Shown: in pieces, positions 16,490-24,459 of the stretch | Position numbering within the stretch: the stretch's first letter is position 1 | Layout: each line of letters starts with the position of its first letter | DNA from: Psychromicrobium lacuslunae | GTDB taxonomy: Bacteria; Actinomycetota; Actinomycetes; Actinomycetales; Micrococcaceae | Length of the DNA: 64,000 bases | NCBI RefSeq assembly: GCF_000950575.1 | Contig: NZ_CP011005.1 | Coordinates: 248,001-312,000, forward strand | Reading direction: 5' to 3' | The notes under the pieces: generated by a model | The model's database searches: none | Told to the model about the DNA's origin: nothing | The model's input: the letters and a program-made list of their open reading frames with translations, nothing else | Made by a program: the position numbers and the translations under genes

Positions 16490-17263
16490 ATGAGCAGTCC
16501 CCGAACGCAATCTCCCGGTCGGCCCACCGACGATTCTCTGCTGGGCAATGCTCGAATGATTATTCGCCTGGCGCCTCGGCAGATCAACGATGAAATTTCG
16601 CTGGCGAAGCAGGAACTCAAAGCCAAGGGCGTCAAGGTCGGGGTTGCTGCGGCGCTCTTCGGTGCCGCGTTGTTGATCGTTAGCCTGCTGGTGATTGCCT
16701 TGGTGGTGGCGGCCATCATGGGTTTGGCTACGGTGATGCCAGCCTGGCTAGCTGCTTTGATCGTGGCGGCCTTTTTCTTGATCCTGATCGCGATTGCGGC
16801 GCTGCTTGGGCTACGCAGCTTCAAGAAGGCACTTCCCCTGCTGCCAGAGGAAGCCATTCGTGGACTCAAACACGATCTTGGCATTCTGCGCGAGGGCAAT
16901 AACTTTGATCCGCAGACACTCGTCAAACCCGAGCTCAGCAAGGAAGAGAAAGAGGCTCTGAAGGCAGAGAAGCTAGCTAAGGCCGAAGAGGCTAAGGCGG
17001 AACGCGAAGCAAAAGCGGCGGCCGCCGATCCGGTACCCACCGATGCCGAGCTGCGTGAGCGTCTCAGTGTTCGTCGACAGCATCTGCTGGGGCTCCGGGA
17101 GGACCTTTTGCAGCGGATGGACGTCAAAAAGCAGGCGCAGCAATTGCTCGATGATCCGGATTCAGCGGTGAATAAAGTTCGACAAAATTGGCTTCCCTGG
17201 AGCGTTGCCGCCGTGTCAGCCACTACTTTCTTCGTTCTGCTGAGAAGGTTGTTCAAGAAGTAA
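16490..17263 (+). CDS. Actinobacterial Holin-X family protein with DUF3618-like C-terminus
   Basis: A 257-residue membrane protein. The N-terminal part (LGNARMIIRLAPRQINDEISLAKQEL, then two long helices at about residues 48-75 and 80-110) fits putative Actinobacterial Holin-X, holin superfamily III. A highly charged Lys/Glu/Ala coiled segment follows at about residues 140-185. The last 70 residues (DAELRERLSVRRQHLLGLREDLLQRMD, then LPWSVAAVSATTFFVLLRRLF) resemble DUF3618, often a separate neighbouring protein. The GGAGG at 16477-16481 is spaced correctly for ATG 16490, not for the ATG at 16475 that contains it. No phage genes are nearby, so a lysis role is doubtful. Confidence 0.8.
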   Translation: MSSPRTQSPGRPTDDSLLGNARMIIRLAPRQINDEISLAKQELKAKGVKVGVAAALFGAALLIVSLLVIALVVAAIMGLATVMPAWLAALIVAAFFLILIAIAALLGLRSFKKALPLLPEEAIRGLKHDLGILREGNNFDPQTLVKPELSKEEKEALKAEKLAKAEEAKAEREAKAAAADPVPTDAELRERLSVRRQHLLGLREDLLQRMDVKKQAQQLLDDPDSAVNKVRQNWLPWSVAAVSATTFFVLLRRLFKK

Positions 17264-17318
17264 AACTCAGCTGAGTAAAGCGGTTGACACTAATCATTCG
17301 GGAATGGAGGGGCGGGGT

Positions 17319-17957
17319 ATGAGGTTGATCGGCGCTGGATCTCGCCCCGGTGAGCCAATCGTGGATCATGACCGCATCGTCACGGTACCGAATATCCTCA
17401 CAGTGATCCGGTTTCTGGGCGTACCGCTCTTTGTCTGGCTGGTGCTCGCCCGGCAAGAGTACGGCTGGGGGGTTTTAGTGCTGGCAATCATGGGCAGCAC
17501 CGATTGGGTTGATGGGTACATTGCCCGGCGCTTCAATCAAACCTCGAAGTTGGGACGCATCTTAGATCCGGTGGCAGACCGGATAGCGCTTATTACGGTG
17601 GCGATTACCCTGGTGCTCGCTGAGGTGGCGCCGTGGTGGTTGCTCGCGGTGATCATCATTCCAGACGCCGTGCTGTTCACTGTTTCGCTGATTTTCTTCC
17701 GCTGGCATCCGGATTTGCCGGTCAGCATTATTGGCAAACTGCGCACTGCGGCGCTTTTGGTCGGTACCCCGATGCTGCTTTTGGCCAAGGCGATTGGCAA
17801 CGAGCCCAATACACTGACAGTGATCTCCTGGGTCGCTCTCACACTCGGCATCGTCGGGCACCTGATCGCTGCCTACAACTATTTCTGGGCCATTGTGCGC
17901 AAGCACCACGAACTGCATCGGCCGGCGCAGCACGACTCCCCGGAGCGTAACGCCTAA
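17319..17957 (+). CDS. CDP-alcohol phosphatidyltransferase family protein
   Basis: A 212-residue membrane enzyme that swaps CMP of a CDP-lipid for an alcohol, as in phosphatidylglycerophosphate or cardiolipin synthesis. The family signature D-G-x2-A-R-x8-G-x3-D-x3-D is complete in VDGYIARRF...KLGRILDPVAD. About five or six helices follow. PNILTVIRFLGVPLFVWLVL is the typical opening of PgsA-like proteins. GGAGGGG at 17306-17312 favours ATG 17319 over ATG 17304. The next gene overlaps by one base (TAATG), pointing to an operon with a transporter and a glycosyltransferase. Confidence 0.88.
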   Translation: MRLIGAGSRPGEPIVDHDRIVTVPNILTVIRFLGVPLFVWLVLARQEYGWGVLVLAIMGSTDWVDGYIARRFNQTSKLGRILDPVADRIALITVAITLVLAEVAPWWLLAVIIIPDAVLFTVSLIFFRWHPDLPVSIIGKLRTAALLVGTPMLLLAKAIGNEPNTLTVISWVALTLGIVGHLIAAYNYFWAIVRKHHELHRPAQHDSPERNA

Positions 17958-18868
17958 TGGTGTGGCTCGCGGTAGCCTGTGCGATAGCGGGTGCGTTCTT
18001 CCTAGCTTTTGGCGCACAGCGCCAGGGCAGTGCGGTGAAAGCGAATACCGGCGGCTTGGCTTTGGGCGGTAACGGCTTCATGCGGTTGCTGGGTAACCCA
18101 CGCTGGGTGTTCGGGCTGCTGCTGCTCGGTGCTGGCATGGTGCTCAACGTGGTGGCGCTCAGTCTTGGCTCGCTGACGGTGATCCAACCAATTGGTGCTA
18201 TTGCTCTGGTGATCACCACGATCGTGAACTCCAAGGACCAAGGCCTGCGGATCAATCGTGCCACCGTGGTGGCGATCACTATCTGCGTCACCGGAAGTGC
18301 TTCCTTTGTCTTGCTTGCCGTCAATGTGGTGCGGGAGAACACCCACGTCACGGTGGAGGAAGAGCTCACCATCGTGCTGCTCTTGATCATTGTGGTGGGG
18401 ATTTTCGGCGGTTCGGTGTTGCTCTGGCGACGCCGTCTCAAGGCTTTCTTCTACATCATCGGCGCCGGAGTGCTTTTCGGTTTCGTTGCGGTGCTGACCC
18501 GGATCATTTCCAAGCAGCTTTTCGATCCCAATGGCCTGTTTCTGCTCAATGTGCAGTGGTATTCCATCATTGCCATTGCGGTGGCTGGCGGCCTCGGTTC
18601 CTGGTTCGTGCAGAGTGCTTACTCCTCTGGCCCGCCCGATTTGGTGATCGCTGGCCTGACGGTGATCGACCCGATTGTCGGCATCGCGATCGGCATCGCC
18701 ATTCTGAAGGAACTGCAGCCCAATGTGCCCGCAGTGATCGCAATTGCCATGGTTGTGGCGGCATTGCTTGCTATCGTTGGAGTCATTGTGCTTTCGCGCC
18801 ATCATCCCGATGTGGTGAAGCGGAAGCGAGATGCCAGAGATGCGGCCAAACGGGCGCAGCGCAAGTAG
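17957..18868 (+). CDS. DMT-superfamily transporter (NIPA/EamA-like)
   Basis: A 303-residue protein of about nine or ten membrane helices with the NIPA/DMT layout: an N-terminal helix ending in FGAQRQGSAV, LNVVALSLGSLTVIQPIGAIALVIT, and a C-terminal repeat VQSAYSSGPPDLVIAGLTVIDPIVGIAIGI. A long acidic loop (RENTHVTVEEE) sits between helices 4 and 5. NIPA-like proteins are linked to magnesium transport, but substrate cannot be inferred here. It is translationally coupled to the phosphatidyltransferase upstream. The glycosyltransferase follows after 45 bases. Confidence 0.83.
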   Translation: MVWLAVACAIAGAFFLAFGAQRQGSAVKANTGGLALGGNGFMRLLGNPRWVFGLLLLGAGMVLNVVALSLGSLTVIQPIGAIALVITTIVNSKDQGLRINRATVVAITICVTGSASFVLLAVNVVRENTHVTVEEELTIVLLLIIVVGIFGGSVLLWRRRLKAFFYIIGAGVLFGFVAVLTRIISKQLFDPNGLFLLNVQWYSIIAIAVAGGLGSWFVQSAYSSGPPDLVIAGLTVIDPIVGIAIGIAILKELQPNVPAVIAIAMVVAALLAIVGVIVLSRHHPDVVKRKRDARDAAKRAQRK

Positions 18869-18913
18869 CGCCCAATCTAGCGGCCCGCGGGGCAGTGATT
18901 TCAGGAGTGATAG

Positions 18914-20149
18914 GTGAGTTCGAGAGCTAAGCACAGTAGAGAGCATCAAAAGCAGCCGGGGGACCTGCCAGAGAACAAACTCGTCGTGCTGATCGCGGCG
19001 GATACCTATCCGCCGGACGTCAATGGGGCAGCTCAGTTCTGCTATCGCCTAGCTAAAGGTATGGGCGCCCGGGGACACGAGATGCATGTATTGGCCGCGC
19101 GTAGCGAGACCGGACCGAGTTTCACCGAGATTCGCCCGGAGGCGCAGGTGCATCGCTTGCGTTCGCATTCTATTTTTACTCACCCCACCTACCGACTGTG
19201 TTACCCCTGGGAGATCAAACGGGACATCTCCTTGCTCTTCGACCGGGTGAAGCCCGATGTGGTGCACATTCAATGCCACTACATGATCGGCAAGGCGACC
19301 ATTGAGGAGGCAGTACGCCGGGGTATTAGGGTGATCGCCACTAACCACTTCATGCCGGAAAACCTCAATCCTTTCCTACCCTTCCCGGACTGGTTCCTCA
19401 AGATCGTGGCGAAGAACTCGTGGCGCGATATGGGCAAGATCATGGGTAAGGCCGCGGTGGTCACCACCCCGACGCCGCTAGCAGCCAAGGCCATGCATGA
19501 CCATGCTTTCCTGCGCAAGGTGCTGCCGGTTTCCAATGGCATTGATGCCGCAGCCTACGAGTTGGAGCCGGGGGAGCAGTTCGCAGCTTCGGATCGTCCC
19601 TCGGTGCTCTTCGCTGGGCGCCTTGCCGAAGAGAAGCACGTTGACGTGCTGATCGATGCTATTGCTAAGGTGCCGGCCGAGTTGAAAGCGCGACTGGAGA
19701 TTGTTGGCGGTGGCGAAGTGCGGCCCGCGCTGGAGGCTCAGGTGGCTCGATTGGGCATTGCCGATAAGGTGACTTTCCTGGGTTCCGCCTCTGATGAAGA
19801 GTTGCGTAAGGCCTATATCCGGGCCGCGGTATTTGTGCAGCCGGGAACCGCAGAACTGCAGTCACTTGTCTCTCTTGAAGCGGCCAGCGCCTCGACGCCG
19901 CTGGTGCTCGCGAACGCTATGGCGTTGCCTCATTTGATAGATGACGAGAAGAACGGGTTCTTGTTTGAACCCGGCAATAGCACGGATCTGGCGGAGAAAA
20001 TCACTCGGATTCTGTCCTTGCCTGCCGAGCAGCAGCGGGCAATGGGAGCGGCGAGTCGTGCCGTTGCTGAACGGCACAGCATTGAGGCAACCCTGCAAAC
20101 CTTTGAGGACCTCTACTACGGTGCCAGCTACGAGGACAAGATCATTTAG
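18914..20149 (+). CDS. GT4-family glycosyltransferase
   Basis: A 411-residue retaining glycosyltransferase with two Rossmann domains (GT-B fold). The acceptor side opens with AADTYPPDVNGAAQFCYRLAKGMGARGHEMHVLA. The sugar-nucleotide side carries VLFAGRLAEEKHVDVLIDAI, LEIVGGGEVRPALE and the E-x7-E motif in ELQSLVSLEAAS, all typical of GT4. Together with the upstream lipid gene it may make a glycolipid or phosphatidylinositol mannoside-type lipid; this is inference. AGGAG at 18903-18907 places the start at GTG 18914. Confidence 0.9.
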   Translation: MSSRAKHSREHQKQPGDLPENKLVVLIAADTYPPDVNGAAQFCYRLAKGMGARGHEMHVLAARSETGPSFTEIRPEAQVHRLRSHSIFTHPTYRLCYPWEIKRDISLLFDRVKPDVVHIQCHYMIGKATIEEAVRRGIRVIATNHFMPENLNPFLPFPDWFLKIVAKNSWRDMGKIMGKAAVVTTPTPLAAKAMHDHAFLRKVLPVSNGIDAAAYELEPGEQFAASDRPSVLFAGRLAEEKHVDVLIDAIAKVPAELKARLEIVGGGEVRPALEAQVARLGIADKVTFLGSASDEELRKAYIRAAVFVQPGTAELQSLVSLEAASASTPLVLANAMALPHLIDDEKNGFLFEPGNSTDLAEKITRILSLPAEQQRAMGAASRAVAERHSIEATLQTFEDLYYGASYEDKII

Positions 20150-20228
20150 ACGCGGTGCGCCAAGCGCCAGCGGATTCCACTAAGATGGGAAAGTTGAGTT
20201 TCCGCGCTGCTGCGCAGGGGGCCAACGC

Positions 20229-20302
20229 GGGGCTGTAGCTCAGCTGGTTAGAGCAGAGGACTCATAATCCTTTGGTCCAGGGTTCAAGTCCCTGCAGCCC
20301 TA
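20229..20302 (+). tRNA. tRNA with CAT anticodon (Ile2 or elongator Met)
   Basis: The acceptor GGGGCTG pairs with CAGCCCT, including a G1-U72 pair. The D-arm is GCTC/GAGC, the anticodon stem GGA/TCC region carries CAT, and the T-arm is CAGGG-TTCAAGT-CCCTG. The discriminator is A20302 and CCA is not encoded. It is not an initiator tRNA. Whether the wobble base is lysidine (Ile2) or C (Met) cannot be told from sequence alone. Confidence 0.95.
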
Positions 20303-20351
20303 CAAAGTGCCCCTGACCTGCGGAAACGCCGGGCAGGGGCACTTTGCTTTT
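20303..20351 (+). terminator. Intrinsic terminator after the CAT tRNA
   Basis: CAAAGTGCCCCTG (20303-20315) pairs perfectly with 20334-20346 and is followed by CTTTT. It begins directly at the tRNA 3' end. Confidence 0.9.
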
Positions 20352-20675
20352 GAGTGAACCGGAGTGGATCCATCGTTGCCCGCCGCAAGCGAGAGCCCAC
20401 GAATGATGGCTGGCAGACGGTCGAGCTGAGCAAGAAGACTGGTTTAGCGGCCTACACCTCATGTTTCCAGGGCGAGCGGTAGCCAAAGCGGATTGTTGAA
20501 TGGCGAGAGTGCAGCAATAGATCGAATTGAAGAGGTTGCAGCCAAGCCCGCCCCTTGCCTGGGTAATCTCAGCGCATGTTAGTATGGCCAATTGATTTAC
20601 ATATCGTCAGTACGTCTGGCGCTGTTTGATCTGATATTGACACGACTGTGAACCGTCGCAGCACCACGTTAGGAA
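20352..20675. other. Gene-free stretch after the tRNA terminator
   Basis: No convincing gene is seen. The right part (20575-20640) is locally A/T-rich and should hold the promoter of the secreted protein downstream; TTGACA occurs at about 20636 without a clear -10. A minus-strand reading through the tRNA is an artefact. Confidence 0.5.
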
Positions 20676-21422
20676 ATGATGTTGAAGAAGAAGTCTCTCG
20701 CCGCCATTGCCATCACTCTAGGTTTGATTGTGATGGGGCCGATCTCCTCGGCCAGTGCCGCAGGTCCAGGGGATGGCCTTACCACCCCGGACGCAGACGC
20801 GGCCCAGGGAACGACTCTGTGTGGCGCGTACCAGAATAAAGGCACGGGCTATACCTACAAGATGGGCAAAGATATTCCGATCTCCAGCGCCGGGTGGGGC
20901 CGTCTGTACCAGAATGACCCCTATGGTCTGAAGGTTGCCGATAACATCTGGGCCAAGACCAAAACGCAGCTCGGCTCGGTCTTCCCCCTTCATAACTACA
21001 CCGATGTCACCTATGAGAAGATCAATACTGCGCCCCCGAATGGTGGTTGGCTCCGGACAAACAACAACCTGAACAAGGCGATGAACAATCTCACCTGCGG
21101 TTCAACTTTCCACCTCGGTTTTGTTAAATCCTTACAGTCCGATGCGGCAGCATTGCACTCGGACTTGCCCGCACCCGGACATTTCAAGGTCATTGAGGTG
21201 CGCAGCAACGGTGTGTCCTTCATCGGCATCGATGGAGTCATGAAGGACGCGGTGATGAACTTCCGCATCGTTTCAGGAGCGTCCAAGACTTGGCTCAATG
21301 TCCACACCACCGGGCCCAAACTATCCTGGGGGTCAGTCGAGGACACGATGCGAAACTTCATGGAGGGCCAGGCCGGCGCAACCTGGCAGGAGTTTGCTAA
21401 CAAGATCGGCCAGGTGCAGTAA
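20676..21422 (+). CDS. Secreted hypothetical protein
   Basis: A 248-residue exported protein of unknown function. The signal peptide MMLKKKSLAAIAITLGLIVM is followed by a likely cleavage site after SSASA near residue 28. The mature part has only two Cys (TTLCGAY and NNLTCGST), which could form one disulphide, and is rich in Asn, Gly and aromatics (DIPISSAGWGRLYQNDPYG, NNNLNKAMNNL). It ends in WQEFANKIGQVQ. AGGA lies just upstream; ATG 20676 or 20679 could serve. It looks like an accessory gene, near a tRNA and without recognisable relatives. Confidence 0.75.
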   Translation: MMLKKKSLAAIAITLGLIVMGPISSASAAGPGDGLTTPDADAAQGTTLCGAYQNKGTGYTYKMGKDIPISSAGWGRLYQNDPYGLKVADNIWAKTKTQLGSVFPLHNYTDVTYEKINTAPPNGGWLRTNNNLNKAMNNLTCGSTFHLGFVKSLQSDAAALHSDLPAPGHFKVIEVRSNGVSFIGIDGVMKDAVMNFRIVSGASKTWLNVHTTGPKLSWGSVEDTMRNFMEGQAGATWQEFANKIGQVQ

Positions 21423-21559
21423 CAAGGCCCCAGCAGAAAGCCCAATGAACTAAGACCTTCCCCACGCCGAAGGCCTTGCCAATTCAGCGGTAGCTCCGGC
21501 CAGCTGGGCCAGGACCTCATGCGAGTCCGATCAGTTGAGCAATTCAGCACGACGAAAGT

Positions 21560-21587
21560 GGCCCGACGCCTGATACGGTGTCGGGCC
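21560..21587 (+). terminator. Hairpin downstream of the secreted protein gene
   Basis: GGCCCGACGCC and GGTGTCGGGCC form an 11-bp stem with one G-U pair around TGATAC. No T-run follows, so termination strength is doubtful. Confidence 0.5.
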
Positions 21588-21652
21588 GCTGCAACGCTCG
21601 AAACTAGGCTAAGTCTTGTCAGATAGTTACGCCTTGTGATGTATTAAAACGC

Positions 21653-21970
21653 ATGGTGAAACGAATATTAGGAACCTTACTCGCTATTACGGCCCTTGCT
21701 GGCGGCATACTCGTTTCTGGGGCAGCGACAGCAACAGCTGCTAACTCTTGCAGTACTCCGCCAACCGGCGGACCCGACGGATATGTAGTCGGATCATGTG
21801 CGGGCACCCGGCCAGATACGCAGATCTATTACGACTACATTTGCGTGTCCAACGGAGTGCAGAATCGTAACTACGTCACTGTTGGCTACGGGCAAAGTTT
21901 CCGGGTGAAGCCTTGCAATAATCTCGGCGTTTCGGTGGTTCGCTGGAGTTTCGTCAAGCAGACCTCCTAG
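21653..21970 (+). CDS. Small secreted cysteine-containing protein
   Basis: A 105-residue exported protein. The signal peptide MVKRILGTLLAITALAGGIL ends near SGAATATA at about residue 29. The mature part of roughly 75 residues has four Cys (NSCSTPP, GSCAGT, YICVSNG, KPCNN), enough for two disulphides, and reads as a compact beta-rich domain (YVTVGYGQSFRVKPCNN). It could be a secreted toxin, inhibitor or immunity-like factor; nothing in the sequence decides this. GTATTAAA lies close upstream, so the transcript may be leaderless or nearly so. Confidence 0.72.
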   Translation: MVKRILGTLLAITALAGGILVSGAATATAANSCSTPPTGGPDGYVVGSCAGTRPDTQIYYDYICVSNGVQNRNYVTVGYGQSFRVKPCNNLGVSVVRWSFVKQTS

Positions 21971-22027
21971 AACGTGCTGAGCCTGCATAGGTATCCACGA
22001 AGCTGCTTCAAAAGCGAAGAGTGAGAG

Positions 22028-22243
22028 ATGTTCAACCTTAACTTGCTGGAGGGCCTGCTGGTGATTATCTGGGTTCTCGGGGTCGTCGCAGCTGTCGCGC
22101 TGATCTTCGGGCGTTCCCTCCAGCTTCGCGGGAGGTTCGCGGTGCTGGCGTGCGCGATCTTAGTTCCGCTTATTGGCTCAATTGCTGTGATCGCGTACGC
22201 CATTTACCGCTTCGCCAGAAAGCAAGAGCAGCACAAAATTTGA
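22028..22243 (+). CDS. Small two-helix membrane protein
   Basis: A 71-residue protein with two membrane helices: about residues 6-27 (LLEGLLVIIWVLGVVAAVAL) and 38-61 (AVLACAILVPLIGSIAVIAY), with RSLQLRGRF between them and a basic tail RFARKQEQHKI. The layout resembles PLDc_N-type small membrane proteins and phage-like orphan membrane peptides. GAGAG lies just before the ATG. It follows the cysteine-rich secreted protein by 57 bases and may be its partner, which is speculation. Confidence 0.65.
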   Translation: MFNLNLLEGLLVIIWVLGVVAAVALIFGRSLQLRGRFAVLACAILVPLIGSIAVIAYAIYRFARKQEQHKI

Positions 22244-22297
22244 GCACCAACGCCACCTTTTGTTGTGGATCTCTTCTCAGTCCGAACGGTTTCTTAG

Positions 22298-22303
22298 TAG
22301 GTT
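22298..22303 (+). promoter_or_regulatory. Leaderless -10 element of the P-loop kinase gene
   Basis: TAGGTT ends six bases before the GTG at 22310. Confidence 0.45.
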
Positions 22304-22309
22304 CTCATT

Positions 22310-22825
22310 GTGGGCGTGCGGAATTATCTCCTCGAAGGCGTTTCGGGGACCGGGAAGACCTCGGTCGGTCGCGAGCTTGAGCGTCGTGGTTACCAGGTGG
22401 TGCACGGTGACCGTGAGCTTGCCTACCAGGGGGATCCATTTTCTGGCGAACGCCGTGAGGGTGTGACGGGGGTAGCCGTTCATGAACATCACCTTTGGTG
22501 CGTCGAGAAGGTGAGGGCGCTAGTGGTCGACCACTCCCATTCGGTGACGTTCTTCTGCGGCGGCTCAAGGAACTTCCCAGAATTTATTGATTTGTTCGAT
22601 GGAGTCTTTGTGCTGACAGTAGACCGCTCGACCTTAATGCGCAGGCTGGACCAGCGGGACGAGACTGAATGGGGAGGGAGAGGGCGGTGGGAGGAGCGCG
22701 AACTCATCGAGCGTTTGCACCGTACCGAGGTCGATCTCCCCGCAGCTGGAGTGAGGATTGACGCTTCCCTAGCTTTGTCGAGAGTTGTCGATGAGATCTT
22801 ATTGGCTACATCCAGCAGTTGCTGA
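22310..22825 (+). CDS. P-loop AAA/shikimate-kinase-like ATPase
   Basis: A 171-residue nucleotide-binding protein. Walker A is GVSGTGKTS at residues 10-18, directly after the first strand NYLLEG. VTFFCGGSRNFPEFIDLFDGVFVLTVDR gives the second acidic strand, and LMRRLDQRDETEWG is the Arg-rich lid region of small-molecule kinases. The substrate is unknown. The natural C-terminus may be altered: the last residues (ATSSSC) are read from DNA that in another frame belongs to a broken peptidoglycan-binding gene. Confidence 0.75.
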   Translation: MGVRNYLLEGVSGTGKTSVGRELERRGYQVVHGDRELAYQGDPFSGERREGVTGVAVHEHHLWCVEKVRALVVDHSHSVTFFCGGSRNFPEFIDLFDGVFVLTVDRSTLMRRLDQRDETEWGGRGRWEERELIERLHRTEVDLPAAGVRIDASLALSRVVDEILLATSSSC

Positions 22826-23001
22826 ATTTCCAGGCACGCTACGTCGGTTTCGCCCCGCTCGCCGTTGATAACAGTTTTGGTCCGGCGACCTACAACGCAG
22901 TCGTTGCAACTCAGCGAAAGTGGAACTTCACCGTGGACGGAATTGTCGGCCCCCAGGTGTGGAGTTTGATTTGCTATCCGCAGATGGGCCCCGGAGGCTG
23001 A
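22801..23001 (+). pseudogene. 3' remnant of a peptidoglycan-binding (PG_binding_1) protein gene
   Basis: In this frame the translation reads YIQQLLNFQARYVG, then LAVDNSFGPATYNAVVATQR and FTVDGIVGPQVWSLIC before a stop. That is one peptidoglycan-binding repeat with its two VDG/N-x-FGP/VGP marks. No start codon, signal peptide or catalytic domain remains, so only the 3' end of a cell-wall hydrolase or similar protein is left. The 5' end is overlaid by the kinase gene and the 3' end is overlapped head-on by the phosphotriesterase gene, suggesting deletion or insertion scars on both sides. Confidence 0.75.
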
Positions 23002-23872
23002 AAGCGCGGGCCGGGTTGTCGACGAAGATCGCCTGCCAAAGCGTTTCGCCCAGCAGCCGACGGATCCGCTGCCCGGTAGTTGTGAGCAGAGCGGGCATTC
23101 CGGGACCTGAATTGACCGATCGGGCCTCGGCGGTGGTGGTGTCCCCGCCCAGCAGCAACTGCGAGTGATGTTCGGCGGCCAGGGCCTCGATGATAGCTAA
23201 TAGCCGCCAATCAGTGGCATGGTTGGCGCGGGAGGGGCCCTCAAAGCCGAGCCAAACACCACTGCGAGCCAGGTCTTGAAGGTAATAAGGGTCGGGATTG
23301 CGACCCAAGTGCCCCAGCACAATCGATATCGGGCTAACCCCAGCGGCCAGCAACTCGTCGAGGACCAGCGCACCGGAAGAGCCGAGTTCTAAATGAATCA
23401 CCACTGGCGCTCCGGTAGCGGCATGCGCCGCAGCGGCTGCTGCCAGCGAGGTTCGCTCAAAGGTGTCCAAGTGGTGGAAGCCAACGCCGATCTTGATCAG
23501 ACCGCTGGGTAGCTCCTCGGCATGAATATCGTCGATAAACCTCCTGGTCAGCGCTTCCAGCGATAGCGGAGGCTCCGCTATCGAGTAGTGCTCGCGGCGG
23601 TGTCGCCCGGTGGCGCTCAGCAAATGTACGCCGGTGCGTCGAGAGATTGCCGCCAGCTCGGCACGGTGCCGCCCCAAACCGGCCGGGGTCCACTGCACAA
23701 TGCTCTGGCCCCCCGCGGCCTGGAAGGCCCGCACTTCCGCCTCGGCGAGCTGGCTATCCAGCAGCTCCTGGCCAGGCAGTTTCTCCGAACGGAAGAACAG
23801 ATGATCGTGGGAGTTGGTGACCCCGAGTGTGTCGCTCTTCAAATCGCCCAGGATGCTTCGAACGATGCTCAT
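22928..23872 (-). CDS. Phosphotriesterase-family amidohydrolase
   Basis: A 314-residue TIM-barrel metal hydrolase. The metal-binding HxH is His22/His24 in TNSHDHLFF. Further candidate ligands are the Lys in GLIKIGV (the carboxylated Lys of the family), His in APVVIHLEL and SIVLGHLGRNPD, and the Asp in LLLGGDTTT. Family members hydrolyse lactones or phosphotriesters; the substrate here is unknown. The protein should end soon after NPARAFSL, but the frame runs about 23 residues further into DNA antisense to the peptidoglycan-binding remnant. Its start overlaps the DUF4865 gene by four bases. Confidence 0.85.
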   Translation of the reverse strand: MSIVRSILGDLKSDTLGVTNSHDHLFFRSEKLPGQELLDSQLAEAEVRAFQAAGGQSIVQWTPAGLGRHRAELAAISRRTGVHLLSATGRHRREHYSIAEPPLSLEALTRRFIDDIHAEELPSGLIKIGVGFHHLDTFERTSLAAAAAAHAATGAPVVIHLELGSSGALVLDELLAAGVSPISIVLGHLGRNPDPYYLQDLARSGVWLGFEGPSRANHATDWRLLAIIEALAAEHHSQLLLGGDTTTAEARSVNSGPGMPALLTTTGQRIRRLLGETLWQAIFVDNPARAFSLRGPSADSKSNSTPGGRQFRPR

Positions 23873-24459
23873 AGCGGTGCGCTGACGTGAAGTACGGTAT
23901 AGAGAATGTCGCCGGTCTCTGGCTCGGGCACGTCGTGATATAGCGCCAGCTGCAGGCTTTGCCAGCGTTCGGTATTGACGCCCAGCGCTGACCCCAGCGC
24001 TTCCGTGGCAGTGTGCCGGTTTTCGGTGAGTTCGACGAGCTGTGCCACTTGCGAACCCAACTCCTGTTCGGCCGATAACTCGGAAGAGCGGAGCGTGAGG
24101 TAAAGCGGATGATCAGCACTGCACTCCGGGAAATGCTCGAAACCACTAATAGTGGCCGGTAGCCAGCTGTGTACCGCGGGTCGGCCGAAGTCCTTAATGA
24201 TTCCCTGGAAGCCGCCGCCGCGCCAGTGAAAATCGGCCATTGCCTGGGCCTGCCGCCAAAAGTAAAAAGGTGCGTACTCGTTGACGGTTGAACCGTGCTG
24301 GGTCGCCTCGCGGATAGCGTAGAACTTCAAGCCCAGGCCTTCACGTTGGTCAAGCGCCGAGCCTCGTTCCCGGACTCGTCGTCTAATGATTTCCATCTGA
24401 TAATCGGCCGGTAGTCGAAGTGGATACTGGGCGAGCCAGGAAATTTCCGCGCCGTTCAT
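23869..24459 (-). CDS. DUF4865 family protein
   Basis: A 196-residue cytoplasmic protein with the DUF4865 opening YPLRLPADYQMEIIRRRVRERGSALDQREGLGLKFYAIRE followed by GSTVNEYAPFYFWRQAQAM. The C-terminal half ends in DILYTVLHVSAP. The family resembles monooxygenase-like ferredoxin-fold proteins and is often encoded beside TetR regulators and cupins; its reaction is unknown. Four-base overlaps join it to the cupin gene upstream and the phosphotriesterase gene downstream, so the set is translationally coupled. Confidence 0.85.
   Translation of the reverse strand: MNGAEISWLAQYPLRLPADYQMEIIRRRVRERGSALDQREGLGLKFYAIREATQHGSTVNEYAPFYFWRQAQAMADFHWRGGGFQGIIKDFGRPAVHSWLPATISGFEHFPECSADHPLYLTLRSSELSAEQELGSQVAQLVELTENRHTATEALGSALGVNTERWQSLQLALYHDVPEPETGDILYTVLHVSAPL

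Noticed and set aside
16490-17263. Prophage lysis gene
   Set aside because: The Holin-X match is to a widespread chromosomal actinobacterial family and no phage structural or integration genes are nearby.
18002-18949. Long minus-strand reading, 315 codons, His/Gln-rich
   Set aside because: It is the antisense of the DMT transporter; the biased composition is what the reverse of a hydrophobic gene gives.
20262-20591. Minus-strand 109-codon reading ending in a GLEPWTKGL-type peptide
   Set aside because: Its end is the antisense of the tRNA, a well-known artefact peptide in databases; the rest shows no protein character.
20229-23001. Attachment-site pair for the accessory patch
   Set aside because: I looked for a repeat of the tRNA 3' half to the right and found none; there is also no integrase.
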